DNA of 5,315 nt from Candidatus Dormiibacterota bacterium (GTDB lineage Bacteria > Chloroflexota > Dormibacteria > UBA8260), in contig CATPCA010000025.1 in assembly GCA_955652545.1 (NCBI GenBank), forward strand, positions 1-5,315, given 5' to 3'. How positions within the stretch are numbered: the stretch's first letter is position 1; each line of letters starts with the position of its first letter. The notes beneath the pieces were generated by a model. The model was not told where the DNA came from. It made no database searches and saw only the letters and a program-made list of their open reading frames with translations. Both the position numbers and the translations under genes were made by a program. Shown one piece after another: positions 1 to 5,315 of the stretch.

Positions 1-57
1 CGCATCCATACCGATGACAGCGTAACCCGATTCGGCAGACGGTGCGGTCGAGTTCAC
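1..57 (-). CDS. Possible 5' end of a divergent gene (partial, uncertain)
   Basis: Read on the minus strand from a GTG at 57-55, this stretch gives 19 uninterrupted codons to the window edge, in phase with base 1. The peptide is VNSTAPSAESGYAVIGMDA: a polar start followed by a hydrophobic strand-like segment, which looks like a plausible protein N-terminus. No family can be named from 19 residues. The GTG has no well-spaced ribosome binding site; a GAGG abuts the start codon itself. The same frame stays open further upstream into the beginning of rmlA, so an upstream stop does not fix the start. The alternative is that bases 1-86 are purely non-coding. A divergent gene would share the rmlA control region. 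Confidence is low because the fragment is so short. Confidence 0.25.
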   Translation of the reverse strand, partial: MNSTAPSAESGYAVIGMDA

Positions 58-86
58 CTCGCACGGGCCTGTGTAGTATTGTCCGC
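52..86 (+). promoter_or_regulatory. Candidate promoter for the rml operon, apparently leaderless
   Basis: A TAGTAT hexamer at 74-79 fits the TANNNT form of an actinobacterial -10 box. A weak -35 candidate, GTTCAC at 52-57, lies 16 bases upstream of it. A transcript starting about 7 bases after the -10 would begin at about 86-87, which is the GTG start codon of rmlA. No purine-rich ribosome binding site precedes that GTG. Together these suggest a leaderless mRNA, a common arrangement in Actinobacteria. The -10 is convincing by eye, the -35 is not. Confidence 0.5.
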
Positions 87-1172
87 GTGAAGGCACTGAT
101 TCTGAGCGGCGGCAAGGGCACGCGGCTGCGTCCCATCACACACACCTCGGCCAAGCAACTGGTGCCGATCGCCAACAAGCCGATTCTCTTCTATGCCATC
201 GAGGCGATCGTGGCCGCCGGCATCACTGACATCGGCATCATCACGGGCGAGACGGCGGCCGAGGTTGAGGGCGCGGTGGGAGATGGCGCCCGTTTCGGCG
301 CGAGAATCACGTACATCAATCAGCCGGCCCCGTTAGGACTTGCCCACGCCGTGCTCACCGCACGCGCGTATCTCGGTGACGATTCGTTCGTGATGTATCT
401 CGGTGACAACCTCATCCGGCAGGGCATCGTCCCCATCGTGCAGCGTTTCACCGAGAGCAATCCCGACGCTCTGATCCTCCTGGCGCGGGTGCCCGAGCCG
501 CAGCACTTCGGCGTCGCGGAGCTGAACAACGGGTCGGTGACGCGACTGGTCGAGAAGCCCGACGAGCCCAAGAGCGACCTGGCCCTGGTGGGTGTCTACC
601 TGTTCAAGCACACGGTGTTCAGGGCCATCGACTCGATCGAGTACTCAGCACGTGGAGAGCTGGAGATCACCGATGCGATCCAGAGGATGATCGACACCGG
701 GGCGCGGGTGGAACCTCACCTCATCGTCGAGCCGCACGAGGCGATGATCGCAACATGGAAGGACACGGGGCGCCTCGAGGACATGCTCGAGGCGAACCGC
801 ATCGTCCTCGACGACCTGCCCCCTCGCATTGAAGGCACCATCGGGTCGGGCGTGCGCCTTGACGGCAAGGTGATCCTTGAGAAGGGCGCCACCCTGGAGA
901 ATTGCACCGTGCGCGGACCGGCGATCATCGGCGAGAACACCCACATCGACGATGCGTACATCGGTCCCTACACATCTATTTACCACGGCTGTACAGTGCG
1001 GAACGCTGAGCTCGAGCACAGCATCGTCCTCGAGAACACTGTCATCGAGGACGTGGAGGGCAAGATTGAGTCCTCGCTCATCGGCAAGGAGTGTCACATC
1101 GGGCGCTCCCCGCTACGGCCACGGGCATTCAAGTTGATGATTGGCGATCACAGTCGCGTGGAGTTGCGCTGA
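87..1172 (+). CDS. rmlA: Glucose-1-phosphate thymidylyltransferase, long form (RmlA/StrD-like)
   Basis: This cytoplasmic enzyme transfers dTMP from dTTP to glucose-1-phosphate, giving dTDP-glucose, the first step of dTDP-L-rhamnose synthesis. The nucleotidyltransferase signature is complete: GGKGTRLRPIT at residues 8-18, the KQLVPI-NKP segment at 23-32, and the metal-binding LGDN at 105-108. The 361-residue length matches the long RmlA group (StrD type, about 355 residues) and not the roughly 290-residue enterobacterial form. The extra C-terminal part, from about residue 250, has repeated I/V-G-hydrophobic hexapeptide units typical of a left-handed beta helix. I chose GTG at 87 because it puts the MKALILSGGKG start at the family's usual position. 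An in-frame GTG at 42 would add 15 residues with no homologous character. It is the first gene of the operon, and its stop overlaps the next start by one base. Confidence 0.93.
   Translation: MKALILSGGKGTRLRPITHTSAKQLVPIANKPILFYAIEAIVAAGITDIGIITGETAAEVEGAVGDGARFGARITYINQPAPLGLAHAVLTARAYLGDDSFVMYLGDNLIRQGIVPIVQRFTESNPDALILLARVPEPQHFGVAELNNGSVTRLVEKPDEPKSDLALVGVYLFKHTVFRAIDSIEYSARGELEITDAIQRMIDTGARVEPHLIVEPHEAMIATWKDTGRLEDMLEANRIVLDDLPPRIEGTIGSGVRLDGKVILEKGATLENCTVRGPAIIGENTHIDDAYIGPYTSIYHGCTVRNAELEHSIVLENTVIEDVEGKIESSLIGKECHIGRSPLRPRAFKLMIGDHSRVELR
1160..1163 (+). promoter_or_regulatory. Ribosome binding site deciding the rmlC-like start
   Basis: GGAG lies 8 bases before the ATG at 1172, inside the last codons of rmlA. 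It supports this start over the in-frame upstream ATG at 1091, which would overlap rmlA by 82 bases. Confidence 0.6.
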
Positions 1173-1750
1173 TGGCCTGGATGCAGACCACGCCCGAGAT
1201 TGAGGACGCGCTGGCGCGGATGGCCACCACCCCGATCAGCGAGCGACTCGGCCGCATCCACGACGTCCAGGTCAAGACCTTCATCAAGCACGTCGACCAG
1301 CGCGGCTTCTTCATCGAGCAGCTCAAGCGCGGTGATGTGGACGATGACGGGAAGCCGTTCTTGCCCGACCAGACCTTCGCGCAGATGTCGCGTAGCCTGG
1401 TCTACGCGCGCGGGGGCAACCCCCCGGAGCTGATCAAGGCCTTCCATTGGCATAAGAAGCAGTGGGACTACTGGGATATCGTGCTCGGCAACGCACGCGT
1501 GGTGCTCGTCGACCTGCGCCCCGACTCGCCGACATCAGGCGTTGTTCAGACGCTCATCCTCGGCGAGAACGCGGCGCGCATGGTGGCGATACCGCCGCTG
1601 GTGGCGCACGGCTACCAGGTGCTCGGGCTGGCAGACGTGCACCTCGTGTACTACGTCACCGAGCCATACGCGCCACAAGCTCCCGATGAGGGCCGGATCG
1701 CGTGGAACGACACCCGCATCGGCTTCGACTGGCGCATCGAGAACATCTGA
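1172..1750 (+). CDS. rmlC: dTDP-4-dehydrorhamnose 3,5-epimerase family protein (divergent RmlC)
   Basis: The likely role is epimerisation of dTDP-4-keto-6-deoxyglucose at C3 and C5 in the cytoplasm. The 192-residue cupin-type protein keeps the RmlC framework: DQRGFFIEQ (42-50), VDLRPDSPT (113-121), IPPLVAHGYQVL (140-151), the VYYVTEPY segment (159-166) and WND followed by GFDW (178-187). The presumed catalytic base is His92, with Tyr160 or Tyr161 as the acid. The usual RGLH-Q-GK region is changed to KAFHWHKKQWDYW (89-101): the canonical RG before the histidine is KA, and the conserved lysine after Gln aligns with Asp99. There is also an N-terminal extension of about 25 residues. Context with rmlA, rmlB and rmlD argues for the 3,5-epimerase role, but altered stereochemistry or substrate is possible. 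The family is certain, the exact reaction less so. Confidence 0.82.
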   Translation: MAWMQTTPEIEDALARMATTPISERLGRIHDVQVKTFIKHVDQRGFFIEQLKRGDVDDDGKPFLPDQTFAQMSRSLVYARGGNPPELIKAFHWHKKQWDYWDIVLGNARVVLVDLRPDSPTSGVVQTLILGENAARMVAIPPLVAHGYQVLGLADVHLVYYVTEPYAPQAPDEGRIAWNDTRIGFDWRIENI

Positions 1751-1751
1751 G

Positions 1752-2774
1752 ATGCGGCTTCTTGTCGCCGGGGGCGCCGGGTTCATCGGCAGCGAGTTCG
1801 TGCGCCAGACCGTCCAGGCGCACCCAGAGGACAGCGTCGTCGTGCTCGACAAGCTGACCTATGCGGGCAATCTGCGCAACCTCGACCCGGTGGCAGGCGA
1901 TGCGCGGTTCCGCTTCGTCCACGGCGACATCTGCGACGCGGACACCGTCGGCGAGCTCGCCGGTGAGGTCGACGCAATCGTCAACTTCGCCGCTGAGTCG
2001 CACGTCGACCGTTCCCTGGAGGCACCCGGTCAGTTCATCCAGACCGACGTGTATGGCACCTTCGTCCTGCTCGACGCGGCGCGACGCGCTGAGCACTCGC
2101 GCTTCCTGCAGGTATCGACCGATGAGGTGTACGGCGACATCGCCACGGGCCACAGCGCCGAAGGCGATCCGTTGCGGCCGCGCAGTCCGTACTCGGCGAG
2201 CAAGGCCGGCGGCGAGATGATGGCCTGGGCGTACCGGGAGTCGTACGGCGTGCCGGTGATCACCACGCGCGGGTCCAACACCTACGGGCCGTACCAGTAT
2301 CCCGAGAAGATCATCCCGCTGTTCATCACCAACGCGATCGATGATCAGCCGCTGCCCATCTACGGCGACGGTGGCGCGGTGCGCGACTACCTCCATGTCA
2401 CCGACCATGTGCGCGGCATCGATACAGCCCTTCGCCGCGGAGTCCCCGGCGAGGACTACAACATCGGGTACGGCGGCGAGACGAACGGCCACCAGGTCGC
2501 CGACCTGATCCTCAGCGCGCTCGGCAAGCCGGACACGCTCAAGCAGCACGTGCGCGATCGGCTCGGCCACGACCGACGATACGCGGTCGACACACGCAAG
2601 CTCCGCGGGCTGGGCTGGGAGCCGGAGGTGGCGCTGGATGAGGGCATCAGGCGCACCGCGCACTGGTACCGCGACAACGGGGCCTGGTGGCGGCCTCTGA
2701 AGTCCGGTGAGTTCTGGGAGTTCTACTCGCGCAACTACCAGCCGCTGTCATCGACCCACCTAACCGGTCCGTGA
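1752..2774 (+). CDS. rmlB: dTDP-glucose 4,6-dehydratase (RmlB)
   Basis: This NAD-dependent extended short-chain dehydrogenase converts dTDP-glucose to dTDP-4-keto-6-deoxy-glucose. The 340-residue protein shows the Rossmann motif GGAGFIG at 7-13, the NAD-proximal LDKLTYAGN at 32-40, and the dehydratase hallmark STDEVYGD at 122-129, in which Asp124 and Glu125 are the acid/base pair. It also has the catalytic Tyr147 and Lys151 in YSASK, and the substrate-loop motif NTYGPYQYPEK at 176-186. The C-terminus has the family's typical WW-PLK and EFWEFYSRNY segments. Length and motifs are all normal. ATG at 1752 puts the glycine motif at its usual place; it lies one base after the rmlC-like stop with only a weak ribosome binding site, so translational coupling is likely. 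In-frame upstream starts from 1542 would run inside the preceding gene and are rejected. Confidence 0.95.
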   Translation: MRLLVAGGAGFIGSEFVRQTVQAHPEDSVVVLDKLTYAGNLRNLDPVAGDARFRFVHGDICDADTVGELAGEVDAIVNFAAESHVDRSLEAPGQFIQTDVYGTFVLLDAARRAEHSRFLQVSTDEVYGDIATGHSAEGDPLRPRSPYSASKAGGEMMAWAYRESYGVPVITTRGSNTYGPYQYPEKIIPLFITNAIDDQPLPIYGDGGAVRDYLHVTDHVRGIDTALRRGVPGEDYNIGYGGETNGHQVADLILSALGKPDTLKQHVRDRLGHDRRYAVDTRKLRGLGWEPEVALDEGIRRTAHWYRDNGAWWRPLKSGEFWEFYSRNYQPLSSTHLTGP

Positions 2775-3643
2775 GGATTCTCATCACCGGTGGCAACGGC
2801 CAGCTGGGGCGCGAGCTCCAGGACGCTGCGCGCGCGGCTGGTCACCATGTCGACGCGACGGGCCGCGACGACTGCGACATCGCCGACCCGGATGGGGTGG
2901 CACGTACCATCGAGGCCAGCGACCCGGAGGTGATCGTCAACTGCGCAGCCTGGACAAAGGTCGACGCCGCGGAGGACGACCTCGATGGCGCCTACCTCAG
3001 CAACGCCATCGGCCCGCGTGTCCTGGCCGCGGCCTGCGCGCGACGCAATCTCCTGCTCGTGCACATCAGCACCGACTACGTCTTCGACGGCACGGGGCCT
3101 GTGCCGATCGACGAGTGGCAGCAGCCGGCGCCGCTATCCGCGTACGGCGTCACCAAGCTCGCCGGCGAGAACGAGGTGCGCAACATCGCCAGGCGTCACC
3201 AGGTGATCCGGACGTCCTGGCTCTACGGTCGTAACGGCCCCAACTTCGTGCTCGCCATGCTCGCGGCCGCCGCGGCCGGCCCGCTCCGGGTCGTCACCGA
3301 CCAGCTGGGCGGCCCGACCTGGACCGGTCACCTCGCACCCCGCGTGCTCCGCCTCATCGAACGCGACGTTCCCGGCACGTTCCACGTCAGCAACGCCGGG
3401 GCTACCAGCTGGCATGGCTTCGCGACCGAGATCTTTGCGGCGGCCGGCATCGAGGCGGACATGGCGCCGATCACCACCGCGGGGTACCCCACCCGCGCTC
3501 CGCGTCCGGCCTACTCCGTCCTCGACAACCGGGCCTGCCGGCTGCTCGGCGAGGCGCCGATGCCACCCTGGCAGGATGGGCTGCGCAGCTACATTGCGGA
3601 GCTGCGCGAGGGGGGCGTGCTTGCCCGCTCGGGAGCGGCTTGA
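2771..3643 (+). CDS. rmlD: dTDP-4-dehydrorhamnose reductase (RmlD)
   Basis: This is the last step of dTDP-L-rhamnose synthesis: NAD(P)H-dependent reduction of the 4-keto group of dTDP-4-keto-L-rhamnose. The 290-residue short-chain reductase has GGNGQLG at 7-13 for dinucleotide binding, the NCAAWTKVDAAE segment at 57-68, STDYVFDG at 100-107, and Tyr125/Lys129 in YGVTK. Late in the protein the RPAYSVLDN motif and a PPWQDGLRSYI ending match the family. It starts at GTG 2771, sharing four bases (GTGA) with the rmlB stop. No ribosome binding site is visible, so it probably depends on ribosomes terminating on rmlB. It differs from RmlB in lacking the Asp-Glu dehydratase pair, which separates the two related folds. 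No defects are seen. Confidence 0.94.
   Translation: MRILITGGNGQLGRELQDAARAAGHHVDATGRDDCDIADPDGVARTIEASDPEVIVNCAAWTKVDAAEDDLDGAYLSNAIGPRVLAAACARRNLLLVHISTDYVFDGTGPVPIDEWQQPAPLSAYGVTKLAGENEVRNIARRHQVIRTSWLYGRNGPNFVLAMLAAAAAGPLRVVTDQLGGPTWTGHLAPRVLRLIERDVPGTFHVSNAGATSWHGFATEIFAAAGIEADMAPITTAGYPTRAPRPAYSVLDNRACRLLGEAPMPPWQDGLRSYIAELREGGVLARSGAA
3631..3635 (+). promoter_or_regulatory. Ribosome binding site before the TTG start of the methyltransferase
   Basis: GGGAG lies 4 bases before TTG 3640, inside the final codons of rmlD. The spacing is short but usable and supports the TTG start, which shares TTGA with the rmlD stop. Confidence 0.45.
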
Positions 3644-4566
3644 CGGACGCGGCACCTCCGCGTGCCCGCGAGTTCGTGCTGAGCCATCTGGGCAGCTTTG
3701 ACGACGAGGCGCTGCGGGTGTTCCTGCAGCCGGGTGAGGCCGGTGTGAGCTCGCGCCTGCTGGGCACGGCTCTCCAGGGCGAGGAGCGGGCTCTCGCCGA
3801 CCGGGTGGTGGCCGCGCTGCCACCCCGCTCGCGGGGCGAGTTCACCACGGCCCTGGGTACGCGTGCTCACCGCGGCGAGGTCGAGCGCGCCCGTCGGACA
3901 GTCGTCAGCCGCCTCTTCTGGCCCCTGCTCTACTGGCACGACCCGCGCGCCTACGAGGAGCTCGTTGCCGGCGAAAGAATCCATCCGCGGATCCTCGACG
4001 CCCTCAACCTCGAGGGACTCGCCGTCTGTGACGTCGGTGCCGGAGCCGGCCGGTTCACCCTCTTCGCCGCCCGCCGCGCCGCCCGCGTGGTGGCTGTCGA
4101 CGAGGTTCCGCCACTGCTGCGCAGGCTCGAGCTCCACCTCAGCGAGGCGGGCATCGCCAACGTCGAGGTGCGGCGCGGCAGCTTCGACGCCCTGCCCCTG
4201 GACGACGATTCCGTGGACATGGCCGTGGCGTGCTCGTCGCTGACCAGCCAGGCGCCGGTCGGTGGCGAGCCGGCGCTGGCTGAGATGGAACGGATCGTGC
4301 GCGACGGCGGCGAGATCGCCGTCATCTGGCCCGATCGGCCGGAGTGGTTCCGCGAACGTGGGTTTGTCCACCTCAGCGCCGCCGGCAATGACAGCCTGTA
4401 CTTCGAGGACCCGGCAGCGGCGGAGCGCCTCTGCCGCGACTTCTACTCCGACGCGGCGGCGGCTTGGGTCATCGAGCACTGGACCGCGACGGTCCCCTTC
4501 ACCGTCCTCGGAATCTCCCCGCCGAACGACGTCTGCCTCCGGACGGTGAGGAAGCCGTCGAGGTGA
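3640..4566 (+). CDS. Class I SAM-dependent methyltransferase with unassigned N-terminal region
   Basis: The 308-residue protein has a class I methyltransferase core from about residue 115 to 235. Motif I is DVGAGAGRF (131-139), binding S-adenosylmethionine. VAVDE (151-155) supplies the acidic residue at the end of the second strand, PLDDDSVDMAVA (186-197) is the usual strand-4 region, and IVRDGGEIAVIWP (219-231) the strand-5 region. Residues 1-114 match no domain I recognise. They are helix-like, with a conserved-looking WPLLYWHDPRAYEEL stretch (94-108) and GERIHP (111-116) leading into the core. There is no signal peptide or membrane segment, so it is probably cytosolic. It starts at TTG 3640, overlapping rmlD by four bases, which places it firmly in the rhamnose operon. 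Methylation of a rhamnosyl residue or another envelope precursor is an inference from position only. The fold is secure, the substrate unknown. Confidence 0.85.
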   Translation: MTDAAPPRAREFVLSHLGSFDDEALRVFLQPGEAGVSSRLLGTALQGEERALADRVVAALPPRSRGEFTTALGTRAHRGEVERARRTVVSRLFWPLLYWHDPRAYEELVAGERIHPRILDALNLEGLAVCDVGAGAGRFTLFAARRAARVVAVDEVPPLLRRLELHLSEAGIANVEVRRGSFDALPLDDDSVDMAVACSSLTSQAPVGGEPALAEMERIVRDGGEIAVIWPDRPEWFRERGFVHLSAAGNDSLYFEDPAAAERLCRDFYSDAAAAWVIEHWTATVPFTVLGISPPNDVCLRTVRKPSR

Positions 4567-4584
4567 CAGCGCAGCACCGGGGCG

Positions 4585-4612
4585 TTTGCCGGCGGCCTCG
4601 ACGCGGTAGGCT
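4585..4612 (+). promoter_or_regulatory. Candidate promoter for the small downstream gene
   Basis: TAGGCT at 4607-4612 resembles a high-GC actinobacterial -10 box. A weak -35 candidate, TTTGCC at 4585-4590, lies 16 bases upstream. Transcription would start near 4619, leaving an untranslated leader of about 37 bases before the ATG at 4656. The match is by eye only, and read-through from the rml operon is an alternative because no clear terminator follows the methyltransferase gene. Confidence 0.4.
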
Positions 4613-4644
4613 GATGGGTGACCGGTCAACCATTCCGCCCGTCC

Positions 4645-4650
4645 GAGGAA
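4645..4650 (+). promoter_or_regulatory. Strong ribosome binding site for the 68-codon gene
   Basis: GAGGAA lies 5 bases before ATG 4656. It is one of the best Shine-Dalgarno matches in the window and selects this ATG over the in-frame ATG at 4614, which has none. Confidence 0.7.
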
Positions 4651-4655
4651 CCGCC

Positions 4656-4862
4656 ATGCGACCCCAGCTTGCCAGCACCCCAGACGTCTTCAACCGCGCC
4701 CGTCTCCTGTCGCGCGAACGTGGCACGCCGGTGTACGTGAGCGGCGGCGAGGTGGTGCTGGAACGCCCCGCGAAGACGACCGCAATGGTGTGGCCGAACG
4801 GCAGTGTCACCTGGGGCAACGCGTCGGGCTCGGACCGGCGGGACCGCCGGCGCGCCGCCTGA
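4656..4862 (+). CDS. Small protein of unknown function (68 residues)
   Basis: I do not recognise a family. The case for a real gene is the well-placed GAGGAA ribosome binding site, a candidate promoter upstream, and coding-like base use: about 59 of 68 codons end in G or C, as in the neighbouring genes. The protein begins MRPQLASTPDVFNRARLLSRERG, then has a likely beta-hairpin with PVYVSGGEVVLERP (residues 24-37) and TAMVWPNGSVTWG (42-54). It ends in a basic tail rich in Arg and Asp (residues 59-68). There is no membrane segment, signal peptide or cysteine. It stands apart from the rml operon (89-base gap) and converges on the glycosyltransferase gene with only 16 bases between their stops. 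A helix plus small beta sheet could be a nucleic-acid- or protein-binding module, but that is a guess. Confidence 0.65.
   Translation: MRPQLASTPDVFNRARLLSRERGTPVYVSGGEVVLERPAKTTAMVWPNGSVTWGNASGSDRRDRRRAA
4835..4850 (+). other. GC-rich hairpin at the convergent gene ends
   Basis: CCGGCG (4835-4840) and CGCCGG (4845-4850) form a perfect 6-base-pair stem with a 4-base GGAC loop. It sits in the last codons of the small gene, shortly before the convergent stops at 4862 and 4879. No T-tract follows on either strand, so it is not a canonical intrinsic terminator. It could act as a U-less terminator or an mRNA 3'-end stabiliser, or be chance in GC-rich DNA. Confidence 0.3.
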
Positions 4863-4878
4863 GACGCAGCTCCAGGGA

Positions 4879-5315
4879 TCACTCCTTCTCGGTCACCGTG
4901 TACTCGAGGTACGCACCGAACATCAGCCGCGTCTGCGCCTCGAGGGCGGGGATCACGCTGAGGGCCAGCCCGACCACCGGGTAGAGGAACAGCTGCAGCT
5001 CCGCGTACCGTCGTCGCCACCACTTCCAGTCATCCGGTTTGGGGCACATCGCCGCGTCCACCTTGATGAGCACGATCGTGTTGACCAGCGTGAGCGTGAG
5101 GATCACCGCGGTTGCAATGCCGATGATCGACGCCTCAGTTGACAGGCTGTAATCGAGGTCGATCAGCGCGGGCAGGGATCCGCCGAAGAGGAGGAGCATC
5201 GGCAGCGTCGTCCAGGTGAGGTGGTTGAACACGAGGTTCATGTATCGCCGGGCGCGCAGTCGCAGCGGGATCTCGGGGTGCTCGAGCATCCGCAGGGTGA
5301 CGTAGGGCACATCCG
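4879..5315 (-). CDS. C-terminal part of a membrane family 2 glycosyltransferase (partial)
   Basis: The reading frame is open to the window edge, so the catalytic GT-A domain lies outside and only about 145 C-terminal residues are visible. These match the membrane end of processive, cellulose-synthase-like family 2 glycosyltransferases. Counting from a GTG codon at 5310, there are three hydrophobic segments at about 33-51, 60-82 and 105-123. Between the second and third lies a basic/aromatic loop with PDDWKWWRRRYAELQ (92-106). The closing block PALEAQTRLMFGAYLEYTVTEK (121-142) resembles the conserved ending of this group, which has a similar QTRLM-G-YLE-VTEK pattern. That GTG is internal, not the true start, because the codon before it is an open Asp. 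The enzyme would sit in the cytoplasmic membrane and polymerise or transfer sugars. Sugar specificity cannot be judged without the catalytic domain. It is transcribed towards the rml operon, so is not part of it. Confidence 0.75.
   Translation of the reverse strand, partial: DVPYVTLRMLEHPEIPLRLRARRYMNLVFNHLTWTTLPMLLLFGGSLPALIDLDYSLSTEASIIGIATAVILTLTLVNTIVLIKVDAAMCPKPDDWKWWRRRYAELQLFLYPVVGLALSVIPALEAQTRLMFGAYLEYTVTEKE

Noticed and set aside
1..25. Plus-strand frame ending in TAA at 23-25, possibly the tail of an upstream gene
   Set aside because: Only seven codons are visible, with no distinguishing feature. It cannot be supported, although it competes with the divergent-gene idea.
42..86. 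In-frame upstream GTG that would extend RmlA by 15 residues
   Set aside because: The added residues do not resemble the family N-terminus, and the TAGTAT -10 box lies inside this stretch. GTG 87 gives the canonical start.
1091..1171. In-frame upstream ATG that would lengthen the RmlC-like protein by 27 residues
   Set aside because: It would overlap rmlA by 82 bases. ATG 1172 has a GGAG site and a stop-start overlap.
1656..2663. Long open frame (335 codons) on the minus strand opposite rmlB
   Set aside because: It lies antisense to a gene with complete RmlB motifs. Such shadows are expected in high-GC DNA, and the peptide has no recognisable domain.
4567..4606. Terminator after the methyltransferase gene
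   Set aside because: Only short GC-rich self-complementary pieces are present, with no extended stem and no T-tract.
3589..4629. Long open frame (346 codons) on the minus strand opposite the methyltransferase gene
   Set aside because: It is antisense to a clear SAM-binding protein, its sequence is Arg/Ala/Gly-rich and low in complexity, and no domain is visible.
4614..4655. Earlier in-frame ATG for the small gene
   Set aside because: It has no ribosome binding site and lies only one base after the candidate -10 box, so it would not be in the transcript.
4618..4740. Possible leaderless 40-codon frame starting at GTG 4618, just after the TAGGCT box
   Set aside because: The peptide is proline- and cysteine-rich without gene-like character, and it overlaps the better-supported gene that has a GAGGAA site.
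1..5315. CRISPR arrays, tRNA or rRNA genes, insertion sequences, long direct or inverted repeats
   Set aside because: Nothing of these kinds was seen on reading both strands; the window is almost fully occupied by protein-coding genes.

Overview
The window reads as chromosomal DNA from a high-GC bacterium, most likely an actinobacterium. Codon third positions are overwhelmingly G or C, GTG and TTG starts are used, and the first gene appears to be leaderless: a TAGTAT -10 box lies just upstream of a GTG start with no Shine-Dalgarno sequence. The exact lineage cannot be read from the sequence.

Layout. Bases 1-86 are an upstream control region that may also hold the first 19 codons of a divergent gene. 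Bases 87-4566 carry one tightly packed plus-strand operon of five genes in the order rmlA (long form), rmlC-like, rmlB, rmlD, class I SAM-dependent methyltransferase. The junctions are a 1-base overlap, a 1-base gap, a 4-base GTGA overlap and a 4-base TTGA overlap, so the genes are probably co-transcribed and translationally coupled. Bases 4567-4655 are a short intergenic region with a candidate TAGGCT-type promoter. It leads into a 68-codon gene of unknown function (4656-4862) with a clear GAGGAA ribosome binding site. Converging on it from the right, only 16 bases away, is the 3' end of a membrane-bound family 2 glycosyltransferase on the minus strand (4879 to the window edge).

How it works together. 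RmlA makes dTDP-glucose from glucose-1-phosphate and dTTP. RmlB dehydrates it to dTDP-4-keto-6-deoxyglucose, the RmlC-like protein epimerises C3 and C5, and RmlD reduces the 4-keto group to give dTDP-L-rhamnose. A methyltransferase fixed at the end of the operon suggests, without proving, that the sugar or its acceptor is methylated. The nearby processive-type glycosyltransferase fits a cell-envelope or extracellular polysaccharide locus.

Most of the window is an ordinary rhamnose-donor operon. The points that deserve a second look are the altered active-site region of the RmlC-like protein, the unrecognised N-terminal third of the methyltransferase, the small orphan gene, and the leaderless start of rmlA.
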